A stretch of DNA of 64,000 nucleotides from Photorhabdus khanii NC19 (GCF_000517265.1 NZ_AYSJ01000014.1:546740-610739); one strand, 5' to 3'. Counted from the stretch's first letter, positions 1 to 9,486 are shown. Translations and numbers: made by a program. Notes: generated by a model from the sequence alone, not told the origin.

Positions 1-814
1 AACGGTATTCTGCTTTGTCACGTCGGTTAGAGAAAGGTAAATTAATGATACTTGTTGATAAACGGCCTCGTTTAGTCATTTGCAGGCATAAGGCCAGTAT
101 CATCATTAATTTATCATTAAAGGTAAAACCCTCGTTGTTTGCGATGAGTGGTCGGCTCACTTTAATTGCTTTCGAGGGAAACAGGCGTTTACCGGCATAA
201 TCCTCTAATTTGGGAAGTTGGTTGAGGTAATTAGCCCAATAGTTTTTGTCGTTGGCATAATGCGCGCTTGCTTTATATTTAATATCGTTGAGATAAGACT
301 GGTAGGTAAAAACAGGCTCTGATGTTGGGTGGAATAATTGTTGTTCATAGCAGGACAAAACATCGTGAATTAACTGACCTATTCCCCAATAATCTGTAGC
401 GACATGGTGAGCGATAATTCCCCAAAAGTAGCATCCAACATCATTAAAATAAAGATAATGCCTGATCGTCACACCATTTTCAGGAGCCAGTGGTTCAGTT
501 ATTCTTTGGTCGAAATCGGCTTTTGTAGCTTGTTCCACTGCCGGATCTAACAGTTTTATTGATATAACTTCGATCGGCGTGGAACACTTCCCCTGAAAAA
601 TATTTTGCTCAGAAATACGATAACGTAAGGAAAAACCATCATTGAAGCGATGAATGGTCATAATGGCCTGTTCCAATCTTTCCAGGCAAATATTGTCATT
701 GAAGCTGACGAATTCGCCGACATTAAAGACAGACTTATCGTCAGCAACAGTATTAGCAATGGCTAACCGGAGCTGTGTATAGTTCAACGGCCAATAATTG
801 TCGCTATATTCCAT
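1..814 (-). CDS. Condensation-domain protein (NRPS C domain-like), partial
   Basis: Reading leftward from an ATG at 814, an open frame of 271 codons continues past the left edge without a stop, so the gene is truncated by the window. The N-terminus (YWPLNYTQLRLAIAN) resembles the start of NRPS condensation domains. Near residue 140 lies HHVATDYWG, matching the HHxxxDG active-site motif except that the last aspartate-glycine is changed to Asp-Tyr. Such domains form peptide or ester bonds between carrier-bound substrates, or act as free acyltransferases. It lies 17 bases behind the membrane-protein gene and is probably the last visible member of the same minus-strand operon. Whether an adenylation or carrier domain follows cannot be seen. 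Confidence 0.75.
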   Translation of the reverse strand, partial: MEYSDNYWPLNYTQLRLAIANTVADDKSVFNVGEFVSFNDNICLERLEQAIMTIHRFNDGFSLRYRISEQNIFQGKCSTPIEVISIKLLDPAVEQATKADFDQRITEPLAPENGVTIRHYLYFNDVGCYFWGIIAHHVATDYWGIGQLIHDVLSCYEQQLFHPTSEPVFTYQSYLNDIKYKASAHYANDKNYWANYLNQLPKLEDYAGKRLFPSKAIKVSRPLIANNEGFTFNDKLMMILALCLQMTKRGRLSTSIINLPFSNRRDKAEYR

Positions 815-831
815 TATTTTGCTGCTCCCCG

Positions 832-1326
832 TTATATTTTATCTCGTAATTCGCCCTTTATTTTTTCGAAAACAGATTCATCTATGCATAATCCAATATT
901 GCCTTCTGCACTAAAGCATATTAAAGGGCGTTTACTTACTCGTAGAATGAAATATTTGTTTCGTTTCTTTTGGTAATATCCCGACGAATAATGGATGATA
1001 TGTATACCATTACTGCGATGAAAATCTTCCAGGGAAACGCCTTCTTCCCGGTGCAATGAGGAAATAGCCCATTCATGTGAATATACTCCAGACTTCATCA
1101 ATAATTTCCCTTCCTTGATCACCGCTTTATTTGACAACAGTTGATAGCCTATAAATAAGGCAATGACCACGAAGAGAGTCGTCGTAATACTTGCCGCCAG
1201 TTTATTTGGGTTACTGCTATTAAGCCAGTATGGTACAGGCAGAAAAACCAGGGCGATTAGGACGAACATGGCGACGTTCATTAATATGACTTTGAAGTCT
1301 GGATTCAATCCCACGATATTGCTCAT
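832..1326 (-). CDS. Small membrane protein, two TM helices, unknown function
   Basis: A 164-residue protein that I do not recognise. Two hydrophobic segments (about residues 12-35 and 43-64) are followed by a soluble C-terminal half of about 100 residues rich in basic and aromatic residues. That layout recalls small membrane proteins with a PH-like cytosolic domain, but this is only an impression. Its ATG overlaps the stop of the upstream 336-residue gene by four bases, implying translational coupling, and the condensation-domain gene follows. A decayed second copy of part of this gene is recognisable at 2756-2870, so the protein seems to belong with the precursor-like gene. It could be an exporter accessory or an immunity protein. 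Confidence 0.7.
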   Translation of the reverse strand: MSNIVGLNPDFKVILMNVAMFVLIALVFLPVPYWLNSSNPNKLAASITTTLFVVIALFIGYQLLSNKAVIKEGKLLMKSGVYSHEWAISSLHREEGVSLEDFHRSNGIHIIHYSSGYYQKKRNKYFILRVSKRPLICFSAEGNIGLCIDESVFEKIKGELRDKI

Positions 1327-2333
1327 GCGGCTGCCATTCCTAAAGATAATTCGGTAAAAAGATGAATCACTTCTTTACGCTCTTCGCGTGTTGCCGGCAG
1401 ATTGATATAACCACATTTTTGCGCGGCAAACAGGCAAGCGGTGATTTCCCTGCGGATAGCTTCTGTGACCAGGGTGTCCACCATCTTTTGGTTGTTATAG
1501 AGCCTGGCAAGATGAAGCGAAGCCGTGCCAGTTGAAAGGTCACTGTGATCGATTTTGGGTAAATAATTTGCCATACATACAGTGACGGCGACTTGCACTG
1601 CCAGGCTCAAATAGGCTGCTACATTTACTGCTGCCGCTGCATTCACTGCCGCGACGACTCTGGTGCCGACAGCCACATTAACCGCAGCAACTACGTTTGC
1701 CCCTACGACAAGACGGGCAATTTCGATACTGGTATCGTCTTCACTGTTCAAAGGTTCCAGAATTTCCTTCAACCTGATAAGGGGAGGGCTGTTTGTATCT
1801 TGAAGTTGGTAGGATTCGATGTGTTCTTTAAAATGTGCAACAAGGCTGGCGTCTTGATTGAGATGATGGTTGATCCGGCTCCTCAGGCTTGAACTTCTTT
1901 CGTTTAAACCATAGGCCTTTAGTCGGGAAAATAATTCTTCATAGTCATTGGTTTTTACTGCATTCATCAAATCCTTATCATAAGTGATGAATAACAGTAA
2001 TTCCTCTGCTGAACCGGGGCTAACGATATTTTTGTCTATGCCAAATTCAGCCAGGACTTTCTCCGGTGATTCCCTGTATTCTAATGCTAAGTTGGGCTGT
2101 TGTTTTATGGTTTCCCAAAATCGGTTATAGGTGATGATCTCTTCCCAAACTTCAACCGGGAGTTTCGCGTTTGACATTGACAGCCTTAACTTATTTTCTT
2201 CAACCTCTCCTGGAGAGAGCAATGAACGAGGTACGCCAAAGAGGCGATTGCTATCAGCACTGGCATTAACGGTTGGGATGACACTGCCAATAGCTGCTCC
2301 GGCTGCTACGCCAATAAATGTACGTCTTTTCAT
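1323..2333 (-). CDS. Secreted-looking protein with NHLP-like region and Ala/Val/Asn tract (candidate RiPP precursor)
   Basis: A 336-residue protein of no family I can name. It begins MKRRTFIGVAAGAAIGS, a twin-arginine-like signal with an Ala-rich hydrophobic stretch. Residues about 60-150 are helical and contain SPEKVLAEFGIDKNIV, which by eye resembles the dP..vLaEfGi pattern of nitrile-hydratase-like leader peptides. Residues about 210-255 are almost pure Val/Ala/Asn with repeated VVAAVN units. The remaining ~80 residues are helical and end in LGMAAA. The gene lies behind a radical SAM gene and overlaps the membrane-protein gene by four bases. A Val/Ala/Asn-rich core is typical of polytheonamide-like peptides epimerised by radical SAM enzymes, so a modified peptide precursor is possible. 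A plain exported protein with a hydrophobic hairpin is the alternative. Confidence 0.6.
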   Translation of the reverse strand: MKRRTFIGVAAGAAIGSVIPTVNASADSNRLFGVPRSLLSPGEVEENKLRLSMSNAKLPVEVWEEIITYNRFWETIKQQPNLALEYRESPEKVLAEFGIDKNIVSPGSAEELLLFITYDKDLMNAVKTNDYEELFSRLKAYGLNERSSSLRSRINHHLNQDASLVAHFKEHIESYQLQDTNSPPLIRLKEILEPLNSEDDTSIEIARLVVGANVVAAVNVAVGTRVVAAVNAAAAVNVAAYLSLAVQVAVTVCMANYLPKIDHSDLSTGTASLHLARLYNNQKMVDTLVTEAIRREITACLFAAQKCGYINLPATREERKEVIHLFTELSLGMAAA

Positions 2334-2623
2334 GATTCGTTCCTTTCTAAGTTGACGGAATTCTTTTTCTACTGGGTGCTATATAAGATGAGGTCTAACC
2401 TTTTCTTATTAAATTTATTCTCTGCTGAAATAATTTCATATAATAATTATTTGACTAATATTTCTTACCAACGATATTTATCGTAAGTGTATATTGTGAT
2501 TGCTGTAACAATATTTTGATATTATTCCTAATGCTCAGTGTAATGTTCAGTGGTGAAGCATAGAATAATTGTCCTCGGCGCTATTAAAGGGTGGACGATA
2601 CTAACTATTAGCTGGATGGTTCA
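2334..2623. promoter_or_regulatory. Upstream region of the precursor-like gene
   Basis: About 290 bases between the start of the 336-residue gene and the upstream repeat. It is AT-rich and contains no open frame with coding character. It presumably carries the promoter and leader of the minus-strand precursor operon. I could not identify a convincing -35/-10 pair or operator. Confidence 0.35.
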
Positions 2624-2723
2624 ATTTTGCAATATGTTAGTTGATTAAATTTGTATTTTGAGTGTTTAGACTAAATATATCTTATTACAAAATCTGCTTA
2701 TTTAGAGTCTGCTCACAAAACAG
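2624..2723. repeat. ~100 bp imperfect direct repeat, copy 1
   Basis: This stretch and 4048-4146 align over their whole length at roughly 80 percent by eye. Shared blocks include ATTTTGCAAT, TTGAGTGTTT, GGACTAA/AGACTAA and TTATTTAGAG followed by TGCTCACAAAA. Both copies are upstream, in the minus-strand sense, of a biosynthetic transcription unit: this one before the precursor-like gene, the other before the radical SAM gene. That fits a duplicated promoter or leader region rather than a mobile element. Confidence 0.75.
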
Positions 2724-2755
2724 CAGGTGAAAATATTCCTAAAGGAGAATAAAGT

Positions 2756-2922
2756 ATTTCTTTTCCTTGATTACCACCTTATTCAATAAAAATTTGATAG
2801 CCGGTAAATACTGATCATGGTGATATTGATGAGTATGACGTTCAGGCCTGGATTCAATTCTGTCGTATTATACGGCTAACGGCTGCTCCCACCGTTATGC
2901 TAATAAATGTATGTCGCTGCAT
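2756..2922 (-). pseudogene. Deletion relic of a second precursor-like plus membrane-protein gene pair
   Basis: The minus-strand reading MQRHTFISITVGAAVS from 2922 mirrors the start of the intact precursor-like protein (MKRRTFIGVAAGAAIGS). Within a few codons the sequence switches to a degenerate copy of the membrane-protein gene: the bases around 2830-2870 match 1275-1320 and those at 2756-2813 match 1105-1165. Roughly 950 bases of the precursor and about 100 bases of the membrane gene are missing, and the membrane-gene start codon is lost. The relic begins two bases after the radical SAM stop, suggesting an ancestral order of radical SAM, precursor, membrane protein. Confidence 0.8.
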
Positions 2923-2924
2923 TA

Positions 2925-3989
2925 TTACTCCTCAGTTAAGTTAATGGCGTTTTTTTCTGCTGAATAGCAGATCAAATCCAGCCTTTCTTTGGCATTAAAT
3001 TTCTTCATCACCGGAATAATTTCCCTATGATAGTTATCTAACAAATTCTGGCGTATTCCTTCGTCTTTATGCAGATGGGCACAGGCTTGGCAGGGATGAA
3101 CGATTTTTTCCAGATTAATGTTGCTATCATGTGGGCGATATTTTTTTAGAATTTTGTACGGCCCTTCTGTTCGCAACCATACTTTCATAAAGTCTTCTTC
3201 TTGTCCTTTGAAAAGCTGGGATAAATCGCCTCCCTGCAACCGGCCCAGTTTCATCTCAGGGATATGCTCTAATGTCAGCCCACAGCAGGCGGAGATTTCA
3301 CCGTGTGGTGTCAGTACGATATTTTCAAAGACCTGATCGCACCCTTTTGTCAGCTGCTCATCCCGGTTTGGAACGTCTTTTCGTTCTTCACTGGTGTCAT
3401 AGAACGGCATCCATGTGTTGCGTTGTAAGTTAACTTTGTTTTGTTCTTTGAGGCGCTTGATGATCGGATTCTGTGTGATTTGTGTCGCAATGGCAGAATC
3501 AGCGGTATCTTGTTCCACGGTAATCAGTGTCGTAATATTTTGCCTGGCTAATGCTTCTGCCGCTGCAACTACGCTGTCGATAGGTATCCATTCACTGTGA
3601 TCTTTCCCTGTGCTGATATTTATTTCAGTGATACCGGCATCGGTTAAATCTTGTGCGATTTTTTGTGCCTTTTCTCTGTTTTTTCCCCAGTAGCCGTTAG
3701 TCACACAGCGAGTGAATAAGCCGTGATCTGAAGCGAAACGAATGGCTTCAATCAGATCTTTACCTAACAGGAAACACTCTCCACCACTGAAGACGACTAA
3801 CTTTAGCCCCGGGAAATTGGCCTTTGAGTGTGTAATAAATTGCTTAATTTCATCCAGGCTCAGACGCGCTTTCACCGAGGGATTACATTCAAAACAACAT
3901 TCTTTGCAGGCAGCATTGCAAGTATATGTTGTGATCACGGTGGCAGTATTCGGATATTGTTCCCAATATCCGGTAGGAAAGCATGACAT
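2925..3989 (-). CDS. Radical SAM enzyme with SPASM-like C-terminal cysteines
   Basis: A 354-residue radical SAM protein. C24, C28 and C31 form the CX3CX2C motif (CNAACKECC) that binds the catalytic 4Fe-4S cluster and SAM, followed by the glycine-rich FSGGE motif near residue 70. A second cysteine set (KGCDQVF, ISACCG, and HPCQACAH near residue 300) fits auxiliary-cluster binding as in SPASM/twitch enzymes that modify ribosomal peptides. The likely substrate is the adjacent Ala/Val/Asn-rich protein, by epimerisation, thioether or cyclophane chemistry, but the reaction cannot be told from sequence alone. It starts about 60 bases downstream, on its own strand, of repeat copy 2. An anaerobic sulfatase-maturase-like or unrelated role remains possible. 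Confidence 0.85.
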   Translation of the reverse strand: MSCFPTGYWEQYPNTATVITTYTCNAACKECCFECNPSVKARLSLDEIKQFITHSKANFPGLKLVVFSGGECFLLGKDLIEAIRFASDHGLFTRCVTNGYWGKNREKAQKIAQDLTDAGITEINISTGKDHSEWIPIDSVVAAAEALARQNITTLITVEQDTADSAIATQITQNPIIKRLKEQNKVNLQRNTWMPFYDTSEERKDVPNRDEQLTKGCDQVFENIVLTPHGEISACCGLTLEHIPEMKLGRLQGGDLSQLFKGQEEDFMKVWLRTEGPYKILKKYRPHDSNINLEKIVHPCQACAHLHKDEGIRQNLLDNYHREIIPVMKKFNAKERLDLICYSAEKNAINLTEE

Positions 3990-4047
3990 AATTTACACCC
4001 TGTTGGATTAAAGGTCAGATGATATTTACTATTATCAGTATTAATTT

Positions 4048-4146
4048 ATTTTGCAATGAATTGGTTAATTGAATTTGTATTTTTGAGTGTTTGGACTAAG
4101 TATGAGTTGTTAAAAAACATTTATTTAGAGCTTGCTCACAAAATAG
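4048..4146. repeat. ~100 bp imperfect direct repeat, copy 2
   Basis: Second copy of the repeat at 2624-2723, ending in TTTATTTAGAGCTTGCTCAC. It sits about 60-155 bases upstream of the radical SAM start on the minus strand and probably includes that gene's promoter. Confidence 0.75.
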
Positions 4147-4504
4147 GGGGGTGTTTCTAACGGAGGTAAAGTAAAAATGAGTGACTATCGTTGAAGTATT
4201 ATATGCTATTTAAGCTGAGAAATTTCTTATAGAAAATCATTTTGGTTATTTTAGTCTCACAAGGTGATTTTATTGATGGCATGCAAGACTATTTCTACAA
4301 TTTTTTGGCAATAATAGTCCTTTAATCACTAAATTAATTAAAAATATCCATTTATTGAGAGTGTTTATTTTATAAAGAAAAAATATTCCCATTATAAACT
4401 TGTTAATTGTCTGAATTAGTAGGAAAATATCGGTTATTTCTGTGATATAAGGAAAAATTGCCCTGGCCTGATGGGATATAGGCTGCTATAGGGTATTGAA
4501 GTCT
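4147..4504. other. AT-rich intergenic region before yeaL
   Basis: About 360 bases with no supported gene. It holds the border between the accessory locus and the core genes and presumably the yeaL promoter. An AGGAAAA-like purine stretch precedes the start but is far from it, so the ribosome binding site is unclear. Confidence 0.4.
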
Positions 4505-4957
4505 ATGAGCCATCTTGATCCGACTTTACTTGTGCTGCTGGTGTTGGCGGCATTGGGTATCATCAGCCACAACATGACCGTCACTCTTGCAATGTTGCTC
4601 TTGCTGGTTATCCGTATAACACCGCTAAATCAATTCTTCCCCTGGGTGGAAAAATATGGGTTGACTATCGGTATACTTATTTTGACCGTGGGCGTAATGG
4701 CTCCCATCGCCAGCGGGAAAATTACGGTACAAGCGGTTCTTCATTCATTTTTGAATTGGAAATCGTTACTGGCAATAGTAATAGGTGTATTAGTCTCTTG
4801 GCTGGGCAGCCGCGGAGTTTCGTTAATGTCTAACCAGCCGTCCACTGTTGCGGGTTTACTGGTGGGAACCGTACTGGGTGTTGCCTTGTTTAAAGGGGTT
4901 CCGGTGGGGCCGCTGATTGCTGCCGGGATTTTGTCATTACTGATTGGTAAATCGTAG
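4505..4957 (+). CDS. yeaL: UPF0756 membrane protein YeaL
   Basis: A 150-residue integral membrane protein closely resembling E. coli YeaL. Conserved stretches include [38 protein letters not shown] and [21 protein letters not shown]. Four to five hydrophobic segments fill nearly the whole chain. The function of the family is unknown. An in-frame TTG lies nine bases upstream, but the ATG at 4505 gives a length close to the E. coli protein (148). The next gene, tmcA, starts five bases after its stop, so the two may be co-transcribed. Confidence 0.9.
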   Translation: MSHLDPTLLVLLVLAALGIISHNMTVTLAMLLLLVIRITPLNQFFPWVEKYGLTIGILILTVGVMAPIASGKITVQAVLHSFLNWKSLLAIVIGVLVSWLGSRGVSLMSNQPSTVAGLLVGTVLGVALFKGVPVGPLIAAGILSLLIGKS

Positions 4958-4962
4958 TCGCT

Positions 4963-7014
4963 ATGTTGCCGGAACTGAGTGCGATACAGGCGGAAATGCA
5001 GCGGCAAGGATTGCGTCGCTTATTGGTGTTGAGTGGCAATCATGATTGGTGTTATCAACAGGCTAATGAATTACAGCAGAGATTTGCCGGTGATTGGTTA
5101 TGGATTTCTTATCGTAAAGAGAAAGCGGTACCACCAGCAAAAGCGGTCAGCTTATTAGGTCAGGAATATCTGCACGGAATATTTGATGCTACCGAAGGTT
5201 TTAATGCGGAAGCACTGGCAATATTAGCGGGGACATTGAAGGCCGGCAGTTGGTTGGTAATGATGGTTCCATCGTGGGATCAATGGCGTTATCAACCAGA
5301 TAAGGATAGCATGCGTTGGAATGAACAATCAGGCGCTATCCTAACTCCGCACTTTATTCAGCATATTCAGCGGCAACTTATTAACGATCCTCAAATTTTG
5401 CTATGGCGGCAAAATACTTTTCTTCACCTGCCTGAATTTCCGCAATACAGTGAGTGGCAACTGCCTGATGGCAATCCGACCGTTAGCCAGCATGCCATTT
5501 TAGCGCAACTTTTGCGGGCAAATCAGGGGGTATGGGTCATTACGGCACCAAGGGGGCGCGGTAAGTCGACGCTTGCAGGCATGTTAATGCAACAATGGCA
5601 AGGGAATAATTGCTGGCTGACGGCACCGGCAAAAGCAACCACTGAAATTATCAGAGGCTATGCGGGTGAAAAAGGGCAATTCTGGGCAGTAGATAATTTG
5701 CTGAAATATTGCAGACAAAACCGTGTGTCGGATATTGATTGGTTGCTTATCGACGAAGCCGCAGCTATTCCAACGCCTCAGTTATTTGAGCTGATCAGCT
5801 ATTTTCCCCGGGTATTATTAACGACAACTGTGCAGGGATATGAAGGTACAGGGCGGGGATTTCTACTTAAATTTTGTGCTGAAATTCCTGATTGTCATAT
5901 TTTGAATCTGACAGCACCTGTACGTTGGGCTGAGAATGATCCTCTGGAGAACTGGCTGGAAAACGCGTTATTGTTTGAGGATGCTATCCCGGCAAACAAT
6001 TCTGATAAGGCGATCCGTTATCATATATATCATCAGCAGCAATGGATTAAACAGCCTGAATTGCTGAAACAGTTTTATGGCATATTAACCAGCGCTCATT
6101 ATAAAACTTCACCTTTGGATTTACGGCGTTTACTTGATGCCAAAGGAATGCAGTTTATCGCAGCGCTTGGGGATAAGACTTTGACAGGGGCTTTGTGGAT
6201 GGTTGACGAAGGTGGATTGTCGCCTGAGCTGGCCCATGAAGTCTGGGCAGGCAGGCGTCGCCCCAGAGGAAATCTGGTCGCTCAATCGTTAGCGGCCCAT
6301 AGTGGTTTACCTCAGGCGGCAGTCCTGAAATCTCAACGGATTAGCCGGGTTGCCGTACAGGCTAACAACCGCAGACAGGGTATTGCTCAGGGAATGATCG
6401 CGTTTCAGCGGGCAAGGGCAGAAGGACAGGGAATAGATTTTATTTCTGTCAGCTTTGGTTATACCGCTGAACTGTGGGCATTATGGCAAAAATGTGGTTT
6501 CCAACTGGTACGTATGGGAACCCATTTGGAAGCCAGTAGCGGTTGTTATACCGCAATGGCGATTTTTCCACTGAGTCAACCGGGGATGGCACTTTGTATT
6601 CAGGCACAACAACAATTTGCCCGTGATGCATATTGGCTGGAGTCACAGATTGGGTTCAGCTTGCCTGTTGATGACCAAATTGACCTCCATCTGAATCAGA
6701 GTGATTGGCAGGAGCTTGCCGGTTTTGCATTTGCTCACCGGCCATTTTCTGCTTCATTACCGGCTTTGCAACGATTGTTACTGAACAGTGATTCGCCGTT
6801 GCCCGCACTGAGAAATCATCTCCAGCAGGAGATGAGTATTGAGCAGTGTGTCACCGCGTTGAAGTTAAGCGGATATAAGGCATTAACATTATTCTGGCGG
6901 CAAGAAACCGCACAGGCGTTGGCAAGTCTCGACAAGAAACTGGCTAGGCATTGGCAAGAATGGACTACGGCTTTTTCTGCGGCCAGTCGTCCTTATCATC
7001 CCACTTGTCATTAA
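4963..7014 (+). CDS. tmcA: tRNA(Met) cytidine acetyltransferase TmcA
   Basis: A 683-residue enzyme that makes N4-acetylcytidine at the wobble position of elongator tRNA-Met using acetyl-CoA and ATP, protecting AUG decoding. Domain order matches the family: an N-terminal domain, an RNA helicase-like ATPase with Walker [10 protein letters not shown] (about residues 195-203) and Walker [12 protein letters not shown] (about 260), a GNAT acetyltransferase domain with [15 protein letters not shown] and [17 protein letters not shown], and a C-terminal tRNA-binding part. Length is close to the E. coli protein. Its last ~50 bases overlap the convergent ypfN gene. Confidence 0.95.
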   Translation: MLPELSAIQAEMQRQGLRRLLVLSGNHDWCYQQANELQQRFAGDWLWISYRKEKAVPPAKAVSLLGQEYLHGIFDATEGFNAEALAILAGTLKAGSWLVMMVPSWDQWRYQPDKDSMRWNEQSGAILTPHFIQHIQRQLINDPQILLWRQNTFLHLPEFPQYSEWQLPDGNPTVSQHAILAQLLRANQGVWVITAPRGRGKSTLAGMLMQQWQGNNCWLTAPAKATTEIIRGYAGEKGQFWAVDNLLKYCRQNRVSDIDWLLIDEAAAIPTPQLFELISYFPRVLLTTTVQGYEGTGRGFLLKFCAEIPDCHILNLTAPVRWAENDPLENWLENALLFEDAIPANNSDKAIRYHIYHQQQWIKQPELLKQFYGILTSAHYKTSPLDLRRLLDAKGMQFIAALGDKTLTGALWMVDEGGLSPELAHEVWAGRRRPRGNLVAQSLAAHSGLPQAAVLKSQRISRVAVQANNRRQGIAQGMIAFQRARAEGQGIDFISVSFGYTAELWALWQKCGFQLVRMGTHLEASSGCYTAMAIFPLSQPGMALCIQAQQQFARDAYWLESQIGFSLPVDDQIDLHLNQSDWQELAGFAFAHRPFSASLPALQRLLLNSDSPLPALRNHLQQEMSIEQCVTALKLSGYKALTLFWRQETAQALASLDKKLARHWQEWTTAFSAASRPYHPTCH

Positions 7015-7153
7015 AATCCCGGTGAGGAGGAAGCTCTGGTTTATTATCCAGAAATTTTTTGACGTCCAGGCGGCGTAATTCTTTAATGGCATTGAGAAGA
7101 ACGCCAACTAATAAAACTAAAATAATCCACCAATAATCAGCTAACCATTGCAT
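6965..7153 (-). CDS. ypfN: UPF0370 membrane protein YpfN
   Basis: A 62-residue protein with one N-terminal membrane helix ([19 protein letters not shown]) and a charged tail rich in Lys, Asp and Trp. This is the usual form of the YpfN family, whose function is unknown. The start overlaps the end of the M15 peptidase gene by 13 bases, placing it last in a yffB-dapE-peptidase-ypfN operon. The 3' end overlaps tmcA on the opposite strand. E. coli ypfN is also a neighbour of dapE. Confidence 0.9.
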   Translation of the reverse strand: MQWLADYWWIILVLLVGVLLNAIKELRRLDVKKFLDNKPELPPHRDFNDKWDDKDDWPQKKP

Positions 7154-7830
7154 TGGGTTATCTCCTGCGCAGTACCGAGGTAGTTCTCAAATAGATAAGG
7201 CAAGTTAGCCGATAACCAGTCAATACCTGCGATATCATGCTGTTGCCATGCATCCAGTAATATCTGTTTAGTCAGCAATTTTTCTAATTGCCCGGATAGT
7301 GGCCGGTAACTGATATGCCACGGCTCATAAGCGACACCATCACGCTTACCGACAAAAGGGCGATAAAAACCGAAATGGGCCATATTCTCTGTCAACCAAT
7401 GTGTTAGCGGTTCAAAGTAACCACCATTTTCATATTCCCAGGGTTCCAGCTGTAATTTCTGGTTTTCCGGCAGCATCGTTGGATCATAAATATCCAGGTC
7501 AGTTCCCCAATGATGGCGGCTGGCACCGGGCAGGGCCGACCAGCGGAGAATAGCCTGACAAAGTTCTCCTTCTGTTAATTGGGTGATATCCATTGGTTGG
7601 CTGTTTTCATCCAATACCGGGTGTTCGCCACGGAATTTGCCATTCCAAATAGTCTGTTGACGCTGGAAATCACGGAATGTGCTGGCAGGTTGCAGATTAA
7701 TTCCCGCATTTGCTGCTGCTTGCTGCATGGAAAGAAAAGATTTTACTGCTTCTGGTTGTAATCGGTGATTGCCAGAGAGAGAAATCAAGTGCCCGGTAGC
7801 CAGGCCAGTTAACATATTTGCGGTTATCAC
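7141..7830 (-). CDS. M15 family D-alanyl-D-alanine carboxypeptidase-like protein
   Basis: A 229-residue zinc peptidase of the VanY/LdcB type, which trims peptidoglycan stem peptides. Metal-site motifs are visible: [11 protein letters not shown] (His and Asp ligands) and EPWHISYR (third His ligand with its partner). No clear signal peptide is seen, so the location is uncertain. The GTG start at 7830 overlaps the dapE stop by one base (TAGTG), and a GGAG lies about 12 bases upstream. An internal ATG at 7815 is the alternative start. It shares an operon with dapE, whose product supplies meso-diaminopimelate for the same peptidoglycan. Confidence 0.85.
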   Translation of the reverse strand: MITANMLTGLATGHLISLSGNHRLQPEAVKSFLSMQQAAANAGINLQPASTFRDFQRQQTIWNGKFRGEHPVLDENSQPMDITQLTEGELCQAILRWSALPGASRHHWGTDLDIYDPTMLPENQKLQLEPWEYENGGYFEPLTHWLTENMAHFGFYRPFVGKRDGVAYEPWHISYRPLSGQLEKLLTKQILLDAWQQHDIAGIDWLSANLPYLFENYLGTAQEITQCNG

Positions 7831-8954
7831 TAGATAAGTTGCTCCATAACGCGCTGATAAATCCGGCTGAGTTGTTGCAGATCTGCGGCACTGACGGATT
7901 CATTAACTTTATGAATTGTTGCGTTGAGTGGCCCCAGCTCGATAATCTGAGCGCCCATCTGAGCAATAAACCGCCCATCTGATGTGCCACCACTGGTAGA
8001 TAATTCAGGCTTATAGCCGCAATAATGGTCTATTGCCTGTACGACGGCATTAACTAACTCGCCTTTGGCAGTCAGAAAAGGCTGGCCTGACAATATCCAC
8101 TCAATCGTAAAATTCAGATCGTGATTTTTCAGGATTGTCTCAACCTGTTCACGGATTTGGTTATCGGTCAGTTCCGTACTGAAACGGAAATTAAATTGAA
8201 CCTGCAAATTCCCTGGGATCACGTTATGACTGCCGGTTCCCGCATGAATATTGGCAATTTGCATACTGGTTGCCGGGAAAAATTCATTTCCTTTATCCCA
8301 CTGGGTGTTGACCAGCTCTTGTAAGGCCGGCAGGGCCCGGTGGATTGGGTTATCAGCCAAATGCGGATAGGCAACGTGGCCTTGAATACCCTGTACAGTC
8401 AGATTAGCCGTCAGGGAACCGCGCCGGCCATTTTTCACCATATCGCCAAGGTGATGCTGACTGGACGGTTCACCAATCAGACAATAATCCAGCCGTTCAT
8501 GACGGGATATCAAGGCTTCAACCACTTTAACTGTGCCATGGGTGGCTTTTGCTTCCTCATCTGAGGTAATAAGAAAGGCCAGGCGACCACTGTGGTTGGG
8601 GTAATTGGCAACAAATCGTTCAGCCGCGACAATCATGGCAGCCAGCGAGCCTTTCATATCTGCCGCGCCCCGGCCATATAACATGCCATTACGAATAGTC
8701 GGCTCAAAAGGGGGTTGTTCCCATTGAGATTCGTCGCCCGCAGGGACAACATCAGTATGTCCGGCAAAAGCTAACGTTGGGCCTGTGCCGCGATAGGCCC
8801 AGAAATTGTTTGTGTCGCCGAAAGGCATCCGTTCAATGGTGAAGCCAATGGCTTGCAGACGGGCGATCATAATATCCTGGCAACCTTTATCATCCGGGCT
8901 GACAGAGGGGCGTTTTATCAGTTGTTGTGCAAGTTCAATTACAGGACAAGTCAT
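7830..8954 (-). CDS. dapE: Succinyl-diaminopimelate desuccinylase DapE
   Basis: A 375-residue M20-family zinc enzyme that hydrolyses N-succinyl-LL-diaminopimelate to LL-diaminopimelate and succinate in the lysine and peptidoglycan pathway. Visible metal-site motifs are [21 protein letters not shown] and [11 protein letters not shown], with the dimerisation domain in the middle. The start giving [16 protein letters not shown] matches the E. coli N-terminus and lies one base after the yffB stop. A 21-codon upstream extension exists but overlaps yffB and has no match. It is essential in most relatives. Confidence 0.96.
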   Translation of the reverse strand: MTCPVIELAQQLIKRPSVSPDDKGCQDIMIARLQAIGFTIERMPFGDTNNFWAYRGTGPTLAFAGHTDVVPAGDESQWEQPPFEPTIRNGMLYGRGAADMKGSLAAMIVAAERFVANYPNHSGRLAFLITSDEEAKATHGTVKVVEALISRHERLDYCLIGEPSSQHHLGDMVKNGRRGSLTANLTVQGIQGHVAYPHLADNPIHRALPALQELVNTQWDKGNEFFPATSMQIANIHAGTGSHNVIPGNLQVQFNFRFSTELTDNQIREQVETILKNHDLNFTIEWILSGQPFLTAKGELVNAVVQAIDHYCGYKPELSTSGGTSDGRFIAQMGAQIIELGPLNATIHKVNESVSAADLQQLSRIYQRVMEQLI

Positions 8955-8955
8955 T

Positions 8956-9339
8956 TCAGAGTGCCTCAGCAAAAAATTGCTGATATTCATCTGCCTTATA
9001 ACCCAGCAGGCAGTCACCTTTTGCAGAAATTAACAGTGGACGTTTGATAATTGCCGGTTGTTCCAGCATCAACGCTTTTGCTGTTTCAGCATTATTGATT
9101 GTCGCGCGTTGTTGATCACTCAATTTACGCCAGGTTGTACCACGGGTGTTAATTAATGGTTCCCAGCCAAGTTTGTCAATAAATGACTGCAAAAGCACGG
9201 CATCTAATCCATCAACACGATAATCATGAAACAGGTAAGCGATTTCCTGCTCTTCCAGCCAACGACGGGCTTTCTTCATGGTGTCACAATTCTTGATCCC
9301 ATAGAGAGTAAAAACAGGCTGAGAAGATTTATCCGACAT
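8956..9339 (-). CDS. yffB: ArsC/Spx-family protein YffB
   Basis: A 127-residue thioredoxin-fold protein of the ArsC/Spx superfamily, similar to E. coli YffB. The N-terminal [16 protein letters not shown] carries the single conserved cysteine, and RGTTWRKL and IIKRPLLI are family motifs near the C-terminus. YffB is thought to act in glutathione-dependent thiol chemistry, but its substrate is not established. It is the first gene of the dapE operon, as in E. coli. Confidence 0.92.
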   Translation of the reverse strand: MSDKSSQPVFTLYGIKNCDTMKKARRWLEEQEIAYLFHDYRVDGLDAVLLQSFIDKLGWEPLINTRGTTWRKLSDQQRATINNAETAKALMLEQPAIIKRPLLISAKGDCLLGYKADEYQQFFAEAL

Positions 9340-9486
9340 AACTAAGAGATCCTTAAAAAAGAATTTAAATACCTTAACATAATGCTGGAAAATACCTGTT
9401 TTTTCTAGATGATGTCCTGATTTTTATTATCTGGGATATCAAAAGGGGGGAACGTAATTCTTATCGGCCTGTCATCATAGCGATAA

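Noticed and set aside
2131..2355. Plus-strand 74-codon frame over the precursor-like gene start
   Set aside because: It is antisense to the signal region of the minus-strand gene and has no supporting features.
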